From the NCBI RefSeq assembly GCF_030518795.1, contig NZ_CP130427.1:4712001-4776000 (forward strand): 64,000 bases of DNA, written 5' to 3'. Made by a program: the position numbers and the translations under genes. Numbering within the stretch: position 1 is the stretch's first letter; every line of letters starts with the position of its first letter. Origin of the DNA: Micromonospora sp. NBRC 110009 (GTDB lineage: Bacteria; Actinomycetota; Actinomycetes; Mycobacteriales; Micromonosporaceae). Shown in pieces: positions 16,346 to 25,099 of the stretch. The notes beneath the pieces are model-generated. The model ran no database searches. It worked only from the letters and a program-made list of their open reading frames with translations, and was not told where the DNA came from.

Positions 16346-16363
16346 TTGACATCACATGATGTC
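16346..16363 (+). promoter_or_regulatory. Perfect dyad GACATCA-N2-TGATGTC overlapping a TTGACA -35 box
   Basis: GACATCA (16348-16354) and TGATGTC (16357-16363) form an exact inverted repeat with a 2-bp centre. The TTGACA at 16346-16351 overlaps its left arm and points to the operon at 16431; the -10 (near 16370, GATGCT) is poor. The position suits a repressor that blocks RNA polymerase, most simply the divergent XRE-cupin protein. Confidence 0.55.
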
Positions 16364-16430
16364 GCCCCCGATGCTCCCTAGCAACCTTTGTTGTCTCCTA
16401 TGAAACCCCCCCCCAACATTGGAGATCATC

Positions 16431-17354
16431 ATGCGGCTCCGTCATCTCGTACTGGCCGGTGTTCTCGCCACCGCGACCGCGGTCTCCGGTTGCGCCGCCC
16501 CGGACGCGGCCGGCCCCGCCTCCGCTCCAACGAACGGCGCCGGGGCGCCATCCGCCACCGCTCCGACGCTCACCAAGGACGACGCGATCGCCGCGATGCT
16601 TCCGGACGCGATCAAGTCCGCCGGAACGGTGCGCGTCGCGTCCGGGGTGAGCTTCCCGCCGATGGAGTTCTTCGACACCGACAACAAGACCGTCGTCGGC
16701 TTCGACGCTGACCTGGGCTCGGCTCTCGGGCAGGTGCTCGGAGTGAAGTTCGACTTCCAGAACACGAACTTCGACGGCATCATCGGCGGCCTCAACGCCG
16801 GCCGCTACGACCTGGCCCTCACGAGCATGATCGACAAGAAGGCGCGCCAGGAGACGGTGGACTTCGTCGACTACCTCAACTCGGGCGTCACCTTCATGGT
16901 CGCCAAGGGCAACCCCAAGGGGCTCAAGGACAAGCTCGACCTGTGCGGCAAAACCGCCGCGGTCGAGAAGAGCTCGACCGGCGACCTGTCCGTCGACGAC
17001 ATCACCAAGGAATGCACTGCCGCAGGCAAGCCCGCGGTGAACAAGCAGCCCTTCCCCGACCAGGCCAGCGCCGTCCAGGCGCTGCAGTCTGGCCGCGCCG
17101 ACGCGGTGGTCGCGCTGGACCTGACGCTGGCCTACAACGTCAAGACCTCGCCCGAGGCGTTCCAGGTGGACGCGAAGCCCTTCGGCACGCTGCCGGTCGG
17201 CATCCCCGTGCCGAAGAACAACCCCAAGCTGCGCGACGCCGTGCAGGCCGCGCTCAAAAAGGTGATCGACTCCGGCACCTACGATGCGCTCCTGGCCAAG
17301 TGGAACCTTCAGGACCAGGCACTCAAGGGCGCGCCGCTCAACACCGGGCAGTGA
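16431..17354 (+). CDS. ABC transporter substrate-binding lipoprotein (polar amino-acid type), 307 aa
   Basis: This is the extracellular receptor of an importer for a polar amino-acid-like compound. The ATG at 16431 has GGAG six bases upstream and gives a lipoprotein signal with lipobox AVSGC (Cys21). The family-3 binding fold begins near residue 70 (GVSFPPMEFFDTDNKTVVGF) and includes the conserved GFDADLG segment, FDGIIGGLNAGRYDLALTSM (ligand cleft) and the late IPVPKNNPKLRDAVQAAL. A run of nine C lies just upstream of the ribosome-binding site. It is the first gene of a six-gene operon with guanidino/oxoacid enzymes, so the ligand may be a guanidino acid. Confidence 0.9.
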   Translation: MRLRHLVLAGVLATATAVSGCAAPDAAGPASAPTNGAGAPSATAPTLTKDDAIAAMLPDAIKSAGTVRVASGVSFPPMEFFDTDNKTVVGFDADLGSALGQVLGVKFDFQNTNFDGIIGGLNAGRYDLALTSMIDKKARQETVDFVDYLNSGVTFMVAKGNPKGLKDKLDLCGKTAAVEKSSTGDLSVDDITKECTAAGKPAVNKQPFPDQASAVQALQSGRADAVVALDLTLAYNVKTSPEAFQVDAKPFGTLPVGIPVPKNNPKLRDAVQAALKKVIDSGTYDALLAKWNLQDQALKGAPLNTGQ

Positions 17355-17360
17355 CCGGCG

Positions 17361-18263
17361 ATGACCAGCGAGACCATCACCCCGACCGGGGCGAGCCACG
17401 CGGACGAGCCTGTTGTCCGGCTGCGGCACCCCGGTCGGTGGGTCGCGGCCGCGATCCTCGCCGTCCTCGCGGCGATGTTCGTCCACTTCGTCACGACCTC
17501 GCCCAAGCTCCGCCTTGACCTGGTGATCGGCTACCTGTTCGAGAGGTCGATCCTGCGTGGGCTGCTGTTGACCCTTGAGCTGACCGTCGTCGCGATGGTC
17601 GTCGGCGTGGTCCTCGGCACGGCGCTCGCGATGATGCGTCTGTCCCACAACCCGTTGCTGCGCGCGGTGGGCGCCGGGTACATCTGGCTGTTCCGAGGCA
17701 CGCCGATCCTCGTACAACTGCTCTTCTGGTTCTTCCTCGGGACCGTGCTCCCGCAGATCAGCATCGGCATCCCCTTCGGGCCCTCGTTCGCCAGCGTGCC
17801 CACCAACACGTTGATCACGCAGTTCACCGCTGCGATTCTCGGGCTCGGCCTGAACGAGGCGGCGTACATGGCCGAGATCGTCCGGGCCGGAATCGGTTCC
17901 GTGGACCGCGGGCAGACCGAGGCGGCTCACGCCCTCGGCATGAGCCCCTGGGTCACCTACCGACGGGTGGTGCTGCCGCAGGCGGCCCGACTGATCGTCC
18001 CACCGACCGCGAACGAGACGATCTCGATGCTCAAGCTGACCTCGCTTGTCCTGGTCATCGGGCTTCCCGAACTGATGACGACCGCTCAGCTGATCTACGG
18101 TCGCAACTTCCAGCAGATCCCGCTGCTCATCGTCGCGAGCATGTGGTACCTCGTGCTCACCACCGTGCTCACCTTTGTGCAGACGCGAATCGAGCGGCGG
18201 GTGAGCCGGGGCATGGGGTCCGTCGCCCGCAAACGCATCCGACTGTCGATCGGAGGCCGCTGA
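17361..18263 (+). CDS. ABC transporter permease (HisMQ type), 300 aa
   Basis: This is the inner-membrane channel of the importer. After a cytoplasmic lead there are about five or six membrane segments (near 28-45, 66-92, 103-130, 155-175, 215-235 and 248-268). The EAA loop that docks the ATPase spans about 187-211 (TEAAHALGMSPWVTYRRVVL). The gene starts six bases after the binding-protein stop. Only one permease is encoded, so the channel is probably a homodimer. Confidence 0.9.
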   Translation: MTSETITPTGASHADEPVVRLRHPGRWVAAAILAVLAAMFVHFVTTSPKLRLDLVIGYLFERSILRGLLLTLELTVVAMVVGVVLGTALAMMRLSHNPLLRAVGAGYIWLFRGTPILVQLLFWFFLGTVLPQISIGIPFGPSFASVPTNTLITQFTAAILGLGLNEAAYMAEIVRAGIGSVDRGQTEAAHALGMSPWVTYRRVVLPQAARLIVPPTANETISMLKLTSLVLVIGLPELMTTAQLIYGRNFQQIPLLIVASMWYLVLTTVLTFVQTRIERRVSRGMGSVARKRIRLSIGGR

Positions 18264-19024
18264 TGACCGCCATGGTCGAGGCACGCCGGGTGCGCAAGTC
18301 CTACGGCGACAACGAGGTGCTCAAGGGCATCGACCTGTCGGTCGCCGCCGGCGAGGTCGTATCGCTGCTCGGGCCGTCCGGATCGGGCAAGAGCACCTTC
18401 CTACGCTGCATCAACCACCTCGAGTCCATCGACGGCGGCGAAATCAGCGTGAACGGCCAGCTCGTGGGCTACCGGCGGCACGGCGGGAAGAAGTACGAGC
18501 TGCGACCGCGCGAGGTGGCGGCGGCCCGGCGGGATGTGGGCATGGTGTTCCAGCGGTTCAACCTCTTCCCCCATCGCACGGCGCTGGAAAACGTCATGGA
18601 AGCCCCCATCTACGTCAAGGGTGAGAGCCGGGAGGGCGCCCGGTCGTACGCCCTCGAGCTGCTCGACCGGGTTGGCCTGGCCGAGCGCGCCGCCGCTTAC
18701 CCCGCTGAGCTTTCCGGAGGTCAGCAGCAGCGGGTGGCCATTGCCCGCGCCCTGGCGATGAAACCGCGGCTGATGCTCTTCGACGAGCCGACGTCGGCGC
18801 TCGATCCCGAACTCGTTGGCGAGGTGCTCGACGTGATGAGGAACCTCGCCGCCGACGGGATGACCATGATCGTCGTCACCCACGAGATCGGGTTCGCCCG
18901 GGAGGTCTGCGATCGGGCGATCTTCATGGACGACGGCGTCATCGTCGAACAAGGCAGCCCCGGTGAGGTTTTCGGCAATCCCCAACACCGCCGTACCCAG
19001 GCGTTTCTCTCGAAGGTGCTGTGA
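18263..19024 (+). CDS. ABC transporter ATP-binding protein (polar amino-acid type), 253 aa
   Basis: This ATPase powers the importer. Walker A is GPSGSGKST (about 37-45), the Q-loop region is VGMVFQRFNLFPHRT, the signature is LSGGQQQR and Walker B is LMLFDEPTSALDP, followed by the VTHEIGF switch histidine. The length is standard for GlnQ/HisP. The ATG at 18263 overlaps the permease TGA as TGATG, so translation is coupled; the longer ORF start at 18143 lies inside the permease and is rejected. Confidence 0.93.
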   Translation: MTAMVEARRVRKSYGDNEVLKGIDLSVAAGEVVSLLGPSGSGKSTFLRCINHLESIDGGEISVNGQLVGYRRHGGKKYELRPREVAAARRDVGMVFQRFNLFPHRTALENVMEAPIYVKGESREGARSYALELLDRVGLAERAAAYPAELSGGQQQRVAIARALAMKPRLMLFDEPTSALDPELVGEVLDVMRNLAADGMTMIVVTHEIGFAREVCDRAIFMDDGVIVEQGSPGEVFGNPQHRRTQAFLSKVL

Positions 19025-19028
19025 ACAG

Positions 19029-19991
19029 ATGACCGTCACCCCACATCGCGGACCGGTCGACGCCACCGTCACCCCCCGGTACGGTGGCCCGTCCACGTTC
19101 GCGCGGCTGCCCAGGATGGATGAGGTCGACCGGGCGGATGTCGCGATCGTCGGCGTCCCTTTCGACTCCGGCGTCAGCTACCGCCCCGGCGCGCGGTTCG
19201 GACCCGGGCATGTTCGCGCCGCGTCCAAGCTGCTACGCGACTACAACCCGGTCCAGGACATCGAACCGTTCGCCGTGCAGCAGGTCGCGGACGCCGGAGA
19301 CATCGGCTGCAACCCCTTCGACATCGCGGAGGCGATCCGCCAGATCGACGAGGGTGCGAGGGCGATCGTCGGCACCGGCGCCAAGCTGATGACCATCGGC
19401 GGAGACCACACGATCGCCCTGCCGCTGCTGCGGGTCATGCACGAGCTGCACGGGCCGGTGGCGGTCGTGCATTTCGACGCCCACCTGGACACCTGGGACA
19501 CCTACTTCGGTGCGCCGGTGACCCACGGCACGCCGTTCAGACGCGCCAGCGAAGAGGGCCTCATCGACCGGGCGGGCAGCATGCACGTCGGCATCCGCGG
19601 TCCGCTCTACTCCCGCAAGGACCTCACTGACGACGGCGTGCTCGGCTTTCAGGTCATCGGCTCGCACGACATGGACGACCTCGGCTGGCGCGGTGCGGTC
19701 GACCGCATCAAGGCGCGGGTGGGGGACCGGCCAACCTACGTCTCGCTCGACATCGACGTCCTCGACCCGGCCTTCGCCCCCGGCACCGGCACGCCCGAGG
19801 CCGGCGGCCTGACCAGCCGGGAACTGCTCAACATCCTGCGCGCCTTCGGTGAGCTCAACCTCGTCGGTGCCGACGTCGTCGAGGTGGCTCCGGCGTACGA
19901 CCATGCGGAGATCACCGGTATCGCGGCCGCGCACGCGGCGTACGAGCTGATAAGCGCGATGGCCGCCGGCCAGCGGGGTACCGGTGCGTGA
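19029..19991 (+). CDS. Agmatinase-family ureohydrolase (probable guanidino-acid hydrolase), 320 aa
   Basis: This is a binuclear manganese enzyme that cuts a guanidino group to an amine plus urea. Metal ligands are all present: GGDHT (near 121), the cluster FDAHLDTWD (near 145) and SLDIDVLDPAFAPGTGTPEA (near 235). It starts five bases after the ATPase gene. Substrate candidates are agmatine, 4-guanidinobutyrate, 3-guanidinopropionate or guanidine itself. The ThDP decarboxylase and 2-hydroxyacid dehydrogenase downstream favour a guanidino-carbon chain such as 4-guanidinobutyrate or its aldehyde, by analogy with the bacterial arginine transaminase route. A gene symbol (speB, gbuA) would be guesswork. 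Confidence 0.9.
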   Translation: MTVTPHRGPVDATVTPRYGGPSTFARLPRMDEVDRADVAIVGVPFDSGVSYRPGARFGPGHVRAASKLLRDYNPVQDIEPFAVQQVADAGDIGCNPFDIAEAIRQIDEGARAIVGTGAKLMTIGGDHTIALPLLRVMHELHGPVAVVHFDAHLDTWDTYFGAPVTHGTPFRRASEEGLIDRAGSMHVGIRGPLYSRKDLTDDGVLGFQVIGSHDMDDLGWRGAVDRIKARVGDRPTYVSLDIDVLDPAFAPGTGTPEAGGLTSRELLNILRAFGELNLVGADVVEVAPAYDHAEITGIAAAHAAYELISAMAAGQRGTGA

Positions 19992-21582
19992 GCAGGTGAC
20001 CGGCGGCGCGGCCGTCATCGATTCGCTGGTCGCGCACGGCGTTCGCGACGTGTTCGGCATCCCCGGGACCCACAACCTCGAGCTCTACCGCTACCTGCCG
20101 GCCTCCGACATCCGGCACGTGGTCACCCGGCACGAACAGGGCGCCGGCTACGCCGCAGACGGTTACGCCAGGGTCGGCGGACGACCGGGAGTCTTCATCA
20201 CCACCTCGGGTCCCGGCATCACCAACGCCGTCACCGCGCTGGCGACCTCGTACGCCGACTCCGTGCCGACCCTGGCCGTCTCGCCCGGACCGCCCCGAGG
20301 CACGGTGGGCGCCGACGTCGGCTGGCTGCACGAGGTCAAGAATCAGCAGGCCGCGCTCGAGGCGGTGTGCGGACGCAGCATCCGCGTCGAGCACGCCGAC
20401 GAGATCCCCGAGGTCGTCGCGGCGATCTTCGAGCAGTTCGCCACCGGTCGTCCACGCCCGATCCACCTCGAGATTCCCGTCGACGTGCTGGAGGGCGAGT
20501 GGAACCGCCGGCCTGCTCCGGTGCGCAGTCTGCCGGCGCCGGTGCGGCCCGGTCGCGCCGCGATCGAGGCCATCGCCGTCGCGATCGCCGCTGCGAACCG
20601 CCCCGTCGTCCTCGCCGGTGGCGGCGCACGCCGGGCAGCCGGCGAGATCCGCGCCATGGCGGAGTATGGCATCCCGGTTCTCACCACAGTCAACGGCAAG
20701 GGCGTACTCGACGAGAGGCACCCGGCGGCGCTCGGTGCCGCCGTACGGCTGAAGGCCGCGCGGGACGTGGCGGACGAGGCCGACGTGCTGCTCATCGTCG
20801 GCAGTGAGGTCGGCGACGCGGACCTCTGGGGCGGGACGCTGAGGCCCGGCGTCACCGGGGAGCGGATGGTCATTCGGATCGACCTCGACCCGGCCCAGAT
20901 GCACAAGAACGTCCAGGCCGATCTGGCCATCGTCGGCGACGCCTCCGCGGTCCTCGGCGACGTGTTGGAGGTGTTGCGGGACAAGGGGATCGGACCACGA
21001 CCAGTCGAGCCGCTGCAGGCGCACCGCGATGCGATCGCGGCGGCGGCGGACCGCGACGCGGGACCGTGGAAGCCCATCCAACGCGCGCTCGCCGCCGCCC
21101 TACCGGCCGATACGGTCGTCGCGGGGGACAGCTCGCAGGTCACCTACTACGGCACCGTGCACCACTGGCCCTTCACGCCCGCCAACAGGTTGCTCTACCC
21201 GACCGGCTACGCCACTCTCGGATACGGACTTCCGGCGGCGATCGGGGCGAAGCTGGCAGCCCCTGACCGCCCGGTCATCGGCCTTTTCGGTGACGGCGCG
21301 GCGATGTTCAGCATCCAGGAACTCATCACCGCGACCGAGCAGCGGCTGGCCCTGCCGATCGTGATCGTCGACAACGGCGGCTACGCCGAGATCCGCGAGC
21401 AGATGGTCGAGCGCGGCATCACTCCCCAGGCGGTCGACCTGTACCGGCCCGACATCCCCGCCCTGGCGCGTGCGATCGGCGCCCACGGTGTCGTCGCCAC
21501 CACCGCCGACGACATCGCTCGGCTGGCCTCGCAGGCACTCACCGCCGACCGCCCCACCGTGATCCACCACCAGGTCGGGTAG
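19984..21582 (+). CDS. Thiamine-diphosphate-dependent enzyme (probable 2-oxoacid decarboxylase), 532 aa
   Basis: The architecture is that of acetolactate synthase, benzoylformate decarboxylase and 5-guanidino-2-oxopentanoate decarboxylase (AruI). The catalytic glutamate is Glu51 in RHEQGAGYAADGYAR. The central domain runs about 185-320, and the cofactor motif starts at GDGAAMF (near 438) and ends at VDNGGYAEIR. No regulatory-subunit gene is nearby, which argues against acetolactate synthase. The GTG at 19984 overlaps the upstream stop by eight bases. In this operon it most plausibly decarboxylates a guanidino 2-oxoacid to an aldehyde; that substrate is inferred. Confidence 0.85.
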   Translation: MREQVTGGAAVIDSLVAHGVRDVFGIPGTHNLELYRYLPASDIRHVVTRHEQGAGYAADGYARVGGRPGVFITTSGPGITNAVTALATSYADSVPTLAVSPGPPRGTVGADVGWLHEVKNQQAALEAVCGRSIRVEHADEIPEVVAAIFEQFATGRPRPIHLEIPVDVLEGEWNRRPAPVRSLPAPVRPGRAAIEAIAVAIAAANRPVVLAGGGARRAAGEIRAMAEYGIPVLTTVNGKGVLDERHPAALGAAVRLKAARDVADEADVLLIVGSEVGDADLWGGTLRPGVTGERMVIRIDLDPAQMHKNVQADLAIVGDASAVLGDVLEVLRDKGIGPRPVEPLQAHRDAIAAAADRDAGPWKPIQRALAAALPADTVVAGDSSQVTYYGTVHHWPFTPANRLLYPTGYATLGYGLPAAIGAKLAAPDRPVIGLFGDGAAMFSIQELITATEQRLALPIVIVDNGGYAEIREQMVERGITPQAVDLYRPDIPALARAIGAHGVVATTADDIARLASQALTADRPTVIHHQVG

Positions 21583-21587
21583 GACCC

Positions 21588-22991
21588 GTGGGCGATGTCC
21601 AAGCCGTGCTCGCCCAACTCGCGGCCGAACTCGGACCCGGGGCCGTCCTGACCGATCCGGACGTGGTGCGCACATACTCGACGGACGCGGCCCGCTTCTG
21701 TCCCGTCGGCACCGCGGCGGGATTGGTGCGGGTCCGCTCCACCGCCGAGGTGTCCACCGTTCTGCGCCTGGCCTCGCAGCACCGCGTCCCGGTCGTGCCG
21801 CAGGGCGCGCGCACCGGACTGGCCGGTGGCGCGAACGCGATTGACGGTTGCCTGCTGCTCAGCCTCGAACGGATGGACCAGATCCTGGCCATCGACTCGG
21901 CCGAGCAGATCGCCGTGGTGCAGCCCGGCGTCGTCAACGCGGCGCTCTCGGCCGCGGTCGCCGAGAGGGACCTCTACTACCCGCCGGATCCGGCGTCCTG
22001 GGAGAGCTCGACGATCGGCGGCAACGTCGCCACCAACGCCGGCGGGCTGTGCTGCGTGAAGTACGGCGTGACCGGTGACTGGGTACGCGGCCTGGAAGTC
22101 GTCCTCGCGGACGGCTCGGTGCTGCACACCGGCCGGGCGACCGCGAAGGGAGTGGCGGGGTACGACCTCACCCACCTCTTCGTCGGCTCGGAGGGGACGC
22201 TCGGAGTGGTCACCGAGGTGACGATGAGCCTCAGGCCCAAGGCGAACACGCCGTTGACCGCGGCCGCGATCTTCACCGACATCGGAGCGGCATGCACCGC
22301 GGTCAACGACTACCTGAGCAGTGGCGTACGGCCATCGCTGCTCGAGTTGATGGACGGACCGACCATCGAGGTCGTCTCGGCGTACCGAGAGCTCGGGTTT
22401 CCGCCGGGGACCGAGGCGGTCCTCATCGCCCAGTCCGACGACGAGCATCGGGCCGCCGCAGACCTCGATGCGTTCGCGGAGGTTTGCCGGCGGGTGGGCG
22501 CGGACGAGGTCGTCGTCGCGGACGATCCCGCCGAGGGAAAGCTTCTGATTGAGGCGCGCCGGCTGGTCGGGCCCGCGCACGAGTCGGTCGGCACCGACCT
22601 CGTCGATGATGTCTGTGTCCCGCGCCCCCGGCTCGCGGATCTGTTGCGCGGCGTGGCGCGGATCGGCCACGAGTACTCCGTCCTGGTGACCTGTGCCGGC
22701 CACGCTGGCGACGGCAACATGCACCCCGCAGTCGTCTTCGATCCTGCCGACGAAGACATGACGGCTCGGGCGCTGGAGGCGTTCGGCGCGATCATGCGCC
22801 TCGGTCTCGACCTCGGCGGAACCATCACCGGGGAACACGGCGTCGGACTGCTCAAACGCCTCTGGCTCGAGGCGGAGCTGGGGGAGGTGGCGCTCGCCGC
22901 TCACCGGTCCATCAAGCAAGCGCTCGACCCGCTCAACATCCTCAACCCCGGCAAAGTCCTGAGCATGGGCGAGAGCCTGAGCCGAAAGTGA
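21588..22991 (+). CDS. FAD-linked 2-hydroxyacid dehydrogenase (GlcD/D-lactate dehydrogenase type), 467 aa
   Basis: This flavoprotein oxidises a 2-hydroxyacid to the 2-oxoacid. The FAD-binding PCMH domain occupies about 30-215 with VVPQGARTGLAGGANA, PPDPASWESSTIGGNVATNA and VGSEGTLGVVTEVTM. The C-terminal cap has the substrate/metal motifs TCAGHAGDGNMHP and TITGEHGVGLLKR, then LDPLNILNPGKV. The GTG at 21588 is five bases after the previous stop. It supplies the oxoacid that the upstream ThDP enzyme could use, so the pair could convert a D-2-hydroxy guanidino acid. It is the last gene of the operon; no terminator is obvious. Confidence 0.9.
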   Translation: MGDVQAVLAQLAAELGPGAVLTDPDVVRTYSTDAARFCPVGTAAGLVRVRSTAEVSTVLRLASQHRVPVVPQGARTGLAGGANAIDGCLLLSLERMDQILAIDSAEQIAVVQPGVVNAALSAAVAERDLYYPPDPASWESSTIGGNVATNAGGLCCVKYGVTGDWVRGLEVVLADGSVLHTGRATAKGVAGYDLTHLFVGSEGTLGVVTEVTMSLRPKANTPLTAAAIFTDIGAACTAVNDYLSSGVRPSLLELMDGPTIEVVSAYRELGFPPGTEAVLIAQSDDEHRAAADLDAFAEVCRRVGADEVVVADDPAEGKLLIEARRLVGPAHESVGTDLVDDVCVPRPRLADLLRGVARIGHEYSVLVTCAGHAGDGNMHPAVVFDPADEDMTARALEAFGAIMRLGLDLGGTITGEHGVGLLKRLWLEAELGEVALAAHRSIKQALDPLNILNPGKVLSMGESLSRK

Positions 22992-23303
22992 GGCCCGCTG
23001 GACCGGGGTGCTGGCGGTGGTACCAGGGCAACGAGAAACCTTCAGGATCAACGTCGGACCGACAACTACGCGATCGCCCCCCGTGACGAGCACTTCCGGT
23101 ACCGGGCGCCCACCTTCGTCGACCCTGCCCTTGCCGAAAACGTCGTCCGCGCAGGTCACGCAGCGTGCTCGTACTCGTGGAGGATGCCGCCGAGGCGATC
23201 GCGTCTTCGTACGTCGAGGTGGGCTACCTTGTCCGGGTCGGCGACCTGCGGGGGCAACGGGGACAACAGGCGTCCGGAGGCCACGCTCCTTCATCGCATC
23301 AGA
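22992..23303. other. Intergenic region with two decayed coding fragments
   Basis: On the minus strand 23290-23156 encodes a protein-like tail (DPDKVAHLDVRRRDRLGG then ILHEYEHAA and a stop) that resembles the C-terminus of a mobile-element protein. On the plus strand about 23054-23155 reads NYAIAPRDEHFRYRAPTFVD, also without a start. Both are fragments of unknown parent genes. Confidence 0.35.
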
Positions 23304-23547
23304 GTGGGTGCGGCGTCCTGCTTCACACGGAGCGCTCAGCCATTTTGGTCATCGGTCGATGCCGTTCTATGTCGCCTGGCCGGCGAGTATGCGCAGGTCA
23401 GGGCGGTAAGGAGCTGCTGGATGGCCCGGCCTTGCATCTGTGAGCAGATTGGGGGGCAACTTGCGGAAGTGGTCACTACGGCCGAAGTGCTCACCGAGGT
23501 CGGACAGGAGCAGAGGGCTCTGACCTGCGGTGATTGCGGGCGAGCGC
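23304..23547 (+). repeat. Dispersed noncoding repeat, copy 2 (central part)
   Basis: This copy aligns with the middle of the copies at 41405-41645 and 44265-44505. Shared blocks include CGTCCTGCTTCACA, GAGTATGCGCAGGTCAGGGC, GTAAGGAGCT, GGCCTTGCAT, GAGCAGATTGGG, GAAGTGCTCACCG and TGACCTGCGGTGAT. It lacks the proximal AACGGC array and the distal segment. No frame stays open through all copies. Confidence 0.75.
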
Positions 23548-23770
23548 TGCGGTGCCTGATCGGTGTCGGTCACGGCACCCGCCGCACGTTCATCGACTGT
23601 GAACGCACCTCGAGCCGACCCTCAGAGGCAGGACGAGGGTCTACCCGTGCGTCGCGCAGCGCTTGCCGGACCGGGGCACAGAGGGGAGCAGTCAGGGGAT
23701 TCCCGAACATCGAAAGTTGTTATAACGTCCTGCCAATCTATCGATGCGAGCCTTCGGAACGGGAGGCGAG
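23548..23770 (+). promoter_or_regulatory. Leader of the sugar operon with GTTATAAC dyad over the -10
   Basis: GTTATAAC (23719-23726) is a perfect 8-bp palindrome containing a TATAAC -10 hexamer; GGGAGG precedes the ATG at 23771. GT-N4-AC matches the core of HutC-subfamily GntR operators, and a HutC-type regulator is encoded in this operon at 27700. A repressor there would block the promoter. No good -35 was found. Confidence 0.45.
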
Positions 23771-25099
23771 ATGACATTGAATGGTTCCCGGACGCTACGG
23801 GCGGTGTCCGCGACGGCGGTGGCCCTTATCGTCGCGGCCAGCGCCACGGCCTGCGGCAGCGACGGCGGTTCGGGCGGGGGCGGCGATAAGCAGACGATCA
23901 CGTTCCTGACCCACTGGTCCCCGGATCAGGTCAAGATGTTGGAGGACGCGGCCGCGTCCTACGAGAAGACACATGACAAGGTCCATGTGCAGGTCCGGGC
24001 AGTGCCCTTTGCGAACCTGCTGAGCACCTTGCGTACGCAGGGCGCCTCGCCCAACGGCCCGACGATCGCGAGCATCTATGACCTGTGGTTGCCCGAACTG
24101 GTCCGCGACAAGATCGCGGCGCCCGCGCCGGAGAAGTACGCCGGCGACGTGCAGTCGAACTGGCCGGCCAATCTAGTCGAGGACGTCACCAAGGACGGCA
24201 AGCGCTACGGCTACCCCAACGAGGTGGACCTGTACGCGCTGAACTACAACAAGAAACTCTTCGCCGACGCTGGCATCAGCGCGCCGCCGAAAAACTGGGC
24301 GGACTTGGAGGCGGCGTCCGCCAAGCTGGCGAAGGCGGGCCAGCAGGGTCTCGGCGTCATCACGAGCTGGCCGGCGGGCGTCGTGCACCCGTTCCTGTCT
24401 CTGGTGGCCTCCAACGGCGGCCAGTTGCTCGACGGCACGACCCCGAAGCTGACCGATCCCAAGGTGACCGAGGTCGCGGAGCTCTACAAACGGCTCGTGG
24501 ACAGCAAGGCCACGGTTGCGGCGATGAGTCAGGCCAACGCGAACACGACCGGGCCGTACCTGGACAACTTCGTCAACGGCAAGACCGGCATGATCATTAT
24601 GGCGAACTGGTGGCAGGGTTCGCTCAAGCAGTCCATGGGCGCCAAGTACAGCGACGTCGGCGTCGCCCCGGTCCCCGTCGGGCCGTCGGGTTCGAAGTCG
24701 TCTGCCATCTCCTACTCCTGGTTGACAGTGGTCGACGCGAAGGCCACGCAGGCGAAGCAGGAAGCGGCGTGGGATTTCCTCGCGTGGCTCAACGGTCCGG
24801 AGTCGGGCAAGGCGGGTTCGTCGGCCATGGCCGACATCCTGATGTCGATGGGCATTCTCCCCAGCCGCAACAGCGACCTGAAGGCGCATGAGGCACAGCT
24901 CTCCGACCCGTTCCTCAAGGTGTACGTCGAGCAGTTGCCGAACGCGACCCCGTTCCCCACGGTGCTCGGCGGTGAGCAGGCGTCACAGGTCATCCAGAAG
25001 CACGTCGAGGACATCGTGTTCGGCAAGGCGTCGCCGGCCGACGCGATGCGTGCCGCGCAGGACGAAGCCGCAGCGGCGTTGCAGAAGGCCAACGGGTGA
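23771..25099 (+). CDS. Carbohydrate ABC transporter substrate-binding lipoprotein, 442 aa
   Basis: This is a CUT1-family receptor (extracellular solute-binding family 1). The ATG at 23771 follows GGGAGGCGAG; the upstream ATG at 23744 is rejected. The lipoprotein signal ends in SATAC (Cys28) followed by a Gly/Ser linker. The fold has FLTHWSPDQVKMLEDAAASY at the N-terminus, YGYPNEVDLYALNYNKKLFA in the hinge/cleft region and MIIMANWWQGSL for the ligand cleft. First gene of the operon with permeases, ROK kinase, GntR and SIS protein; the ligand is probably an amino sugar or its oligomer. Confidence 0.92.
   Translation: MTLNGSRTLRAVSATAVALIVAASATACGSDGGSGGGGDKQTITFLTHWSPDQVKMLEDAAASYEKTHDKVHVQVRAVPFANLLSTLRTQGASPNGPTIASIYDLWLPELVRDKIAAPAPEKYAGDVQSNWPANLVEDVTKDGKRYGYPNEVDLYALNYNKKLFADAGISAPPKNWADLEAASAKLAKAGQQGLGVITSWPAGVVHPFLSLVASNGGQLLDGTTPKLTDPKVTEVAELYKRLVDSKATVAAMSQANANTTGPYLDNFVNGKTGMIIMANWWQGSLKQSMGAKYSDVGVAPVPVGPSGSKSSAISYSWLTVVDAKATQAKQEAAWDFLAWLNGPESGKAGSSAMADILMSMGILPSRNSDLKAHEAQLSDPFLKVYVEQLPNATPFPTVLGGEQASQVIQKHVEDIVFGKASPADAMRAAQDEAAAALQKANG

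Noticed and set aside
16291..16430. Guanidine riboswitch upstream of the ureohydrolase operon
   Set aside because: I looked for ykkC-type conserved ACGR-containing stems and saw none; the interval is better explained by the operator dyad and promoter.
16398..18284. 628-aa minus-strand ORF
   Set aside because: Antisense to the binding protein and permease of the guanidino operon; low-complexity charged text, no domain.
21381..23294. 637-aa minus-strand ORF
   Set aside because: Antisense to the FAD dehydrogenase gene. Only its first 40 or so codons, in another frame, look protein-like and are noted as a relic.
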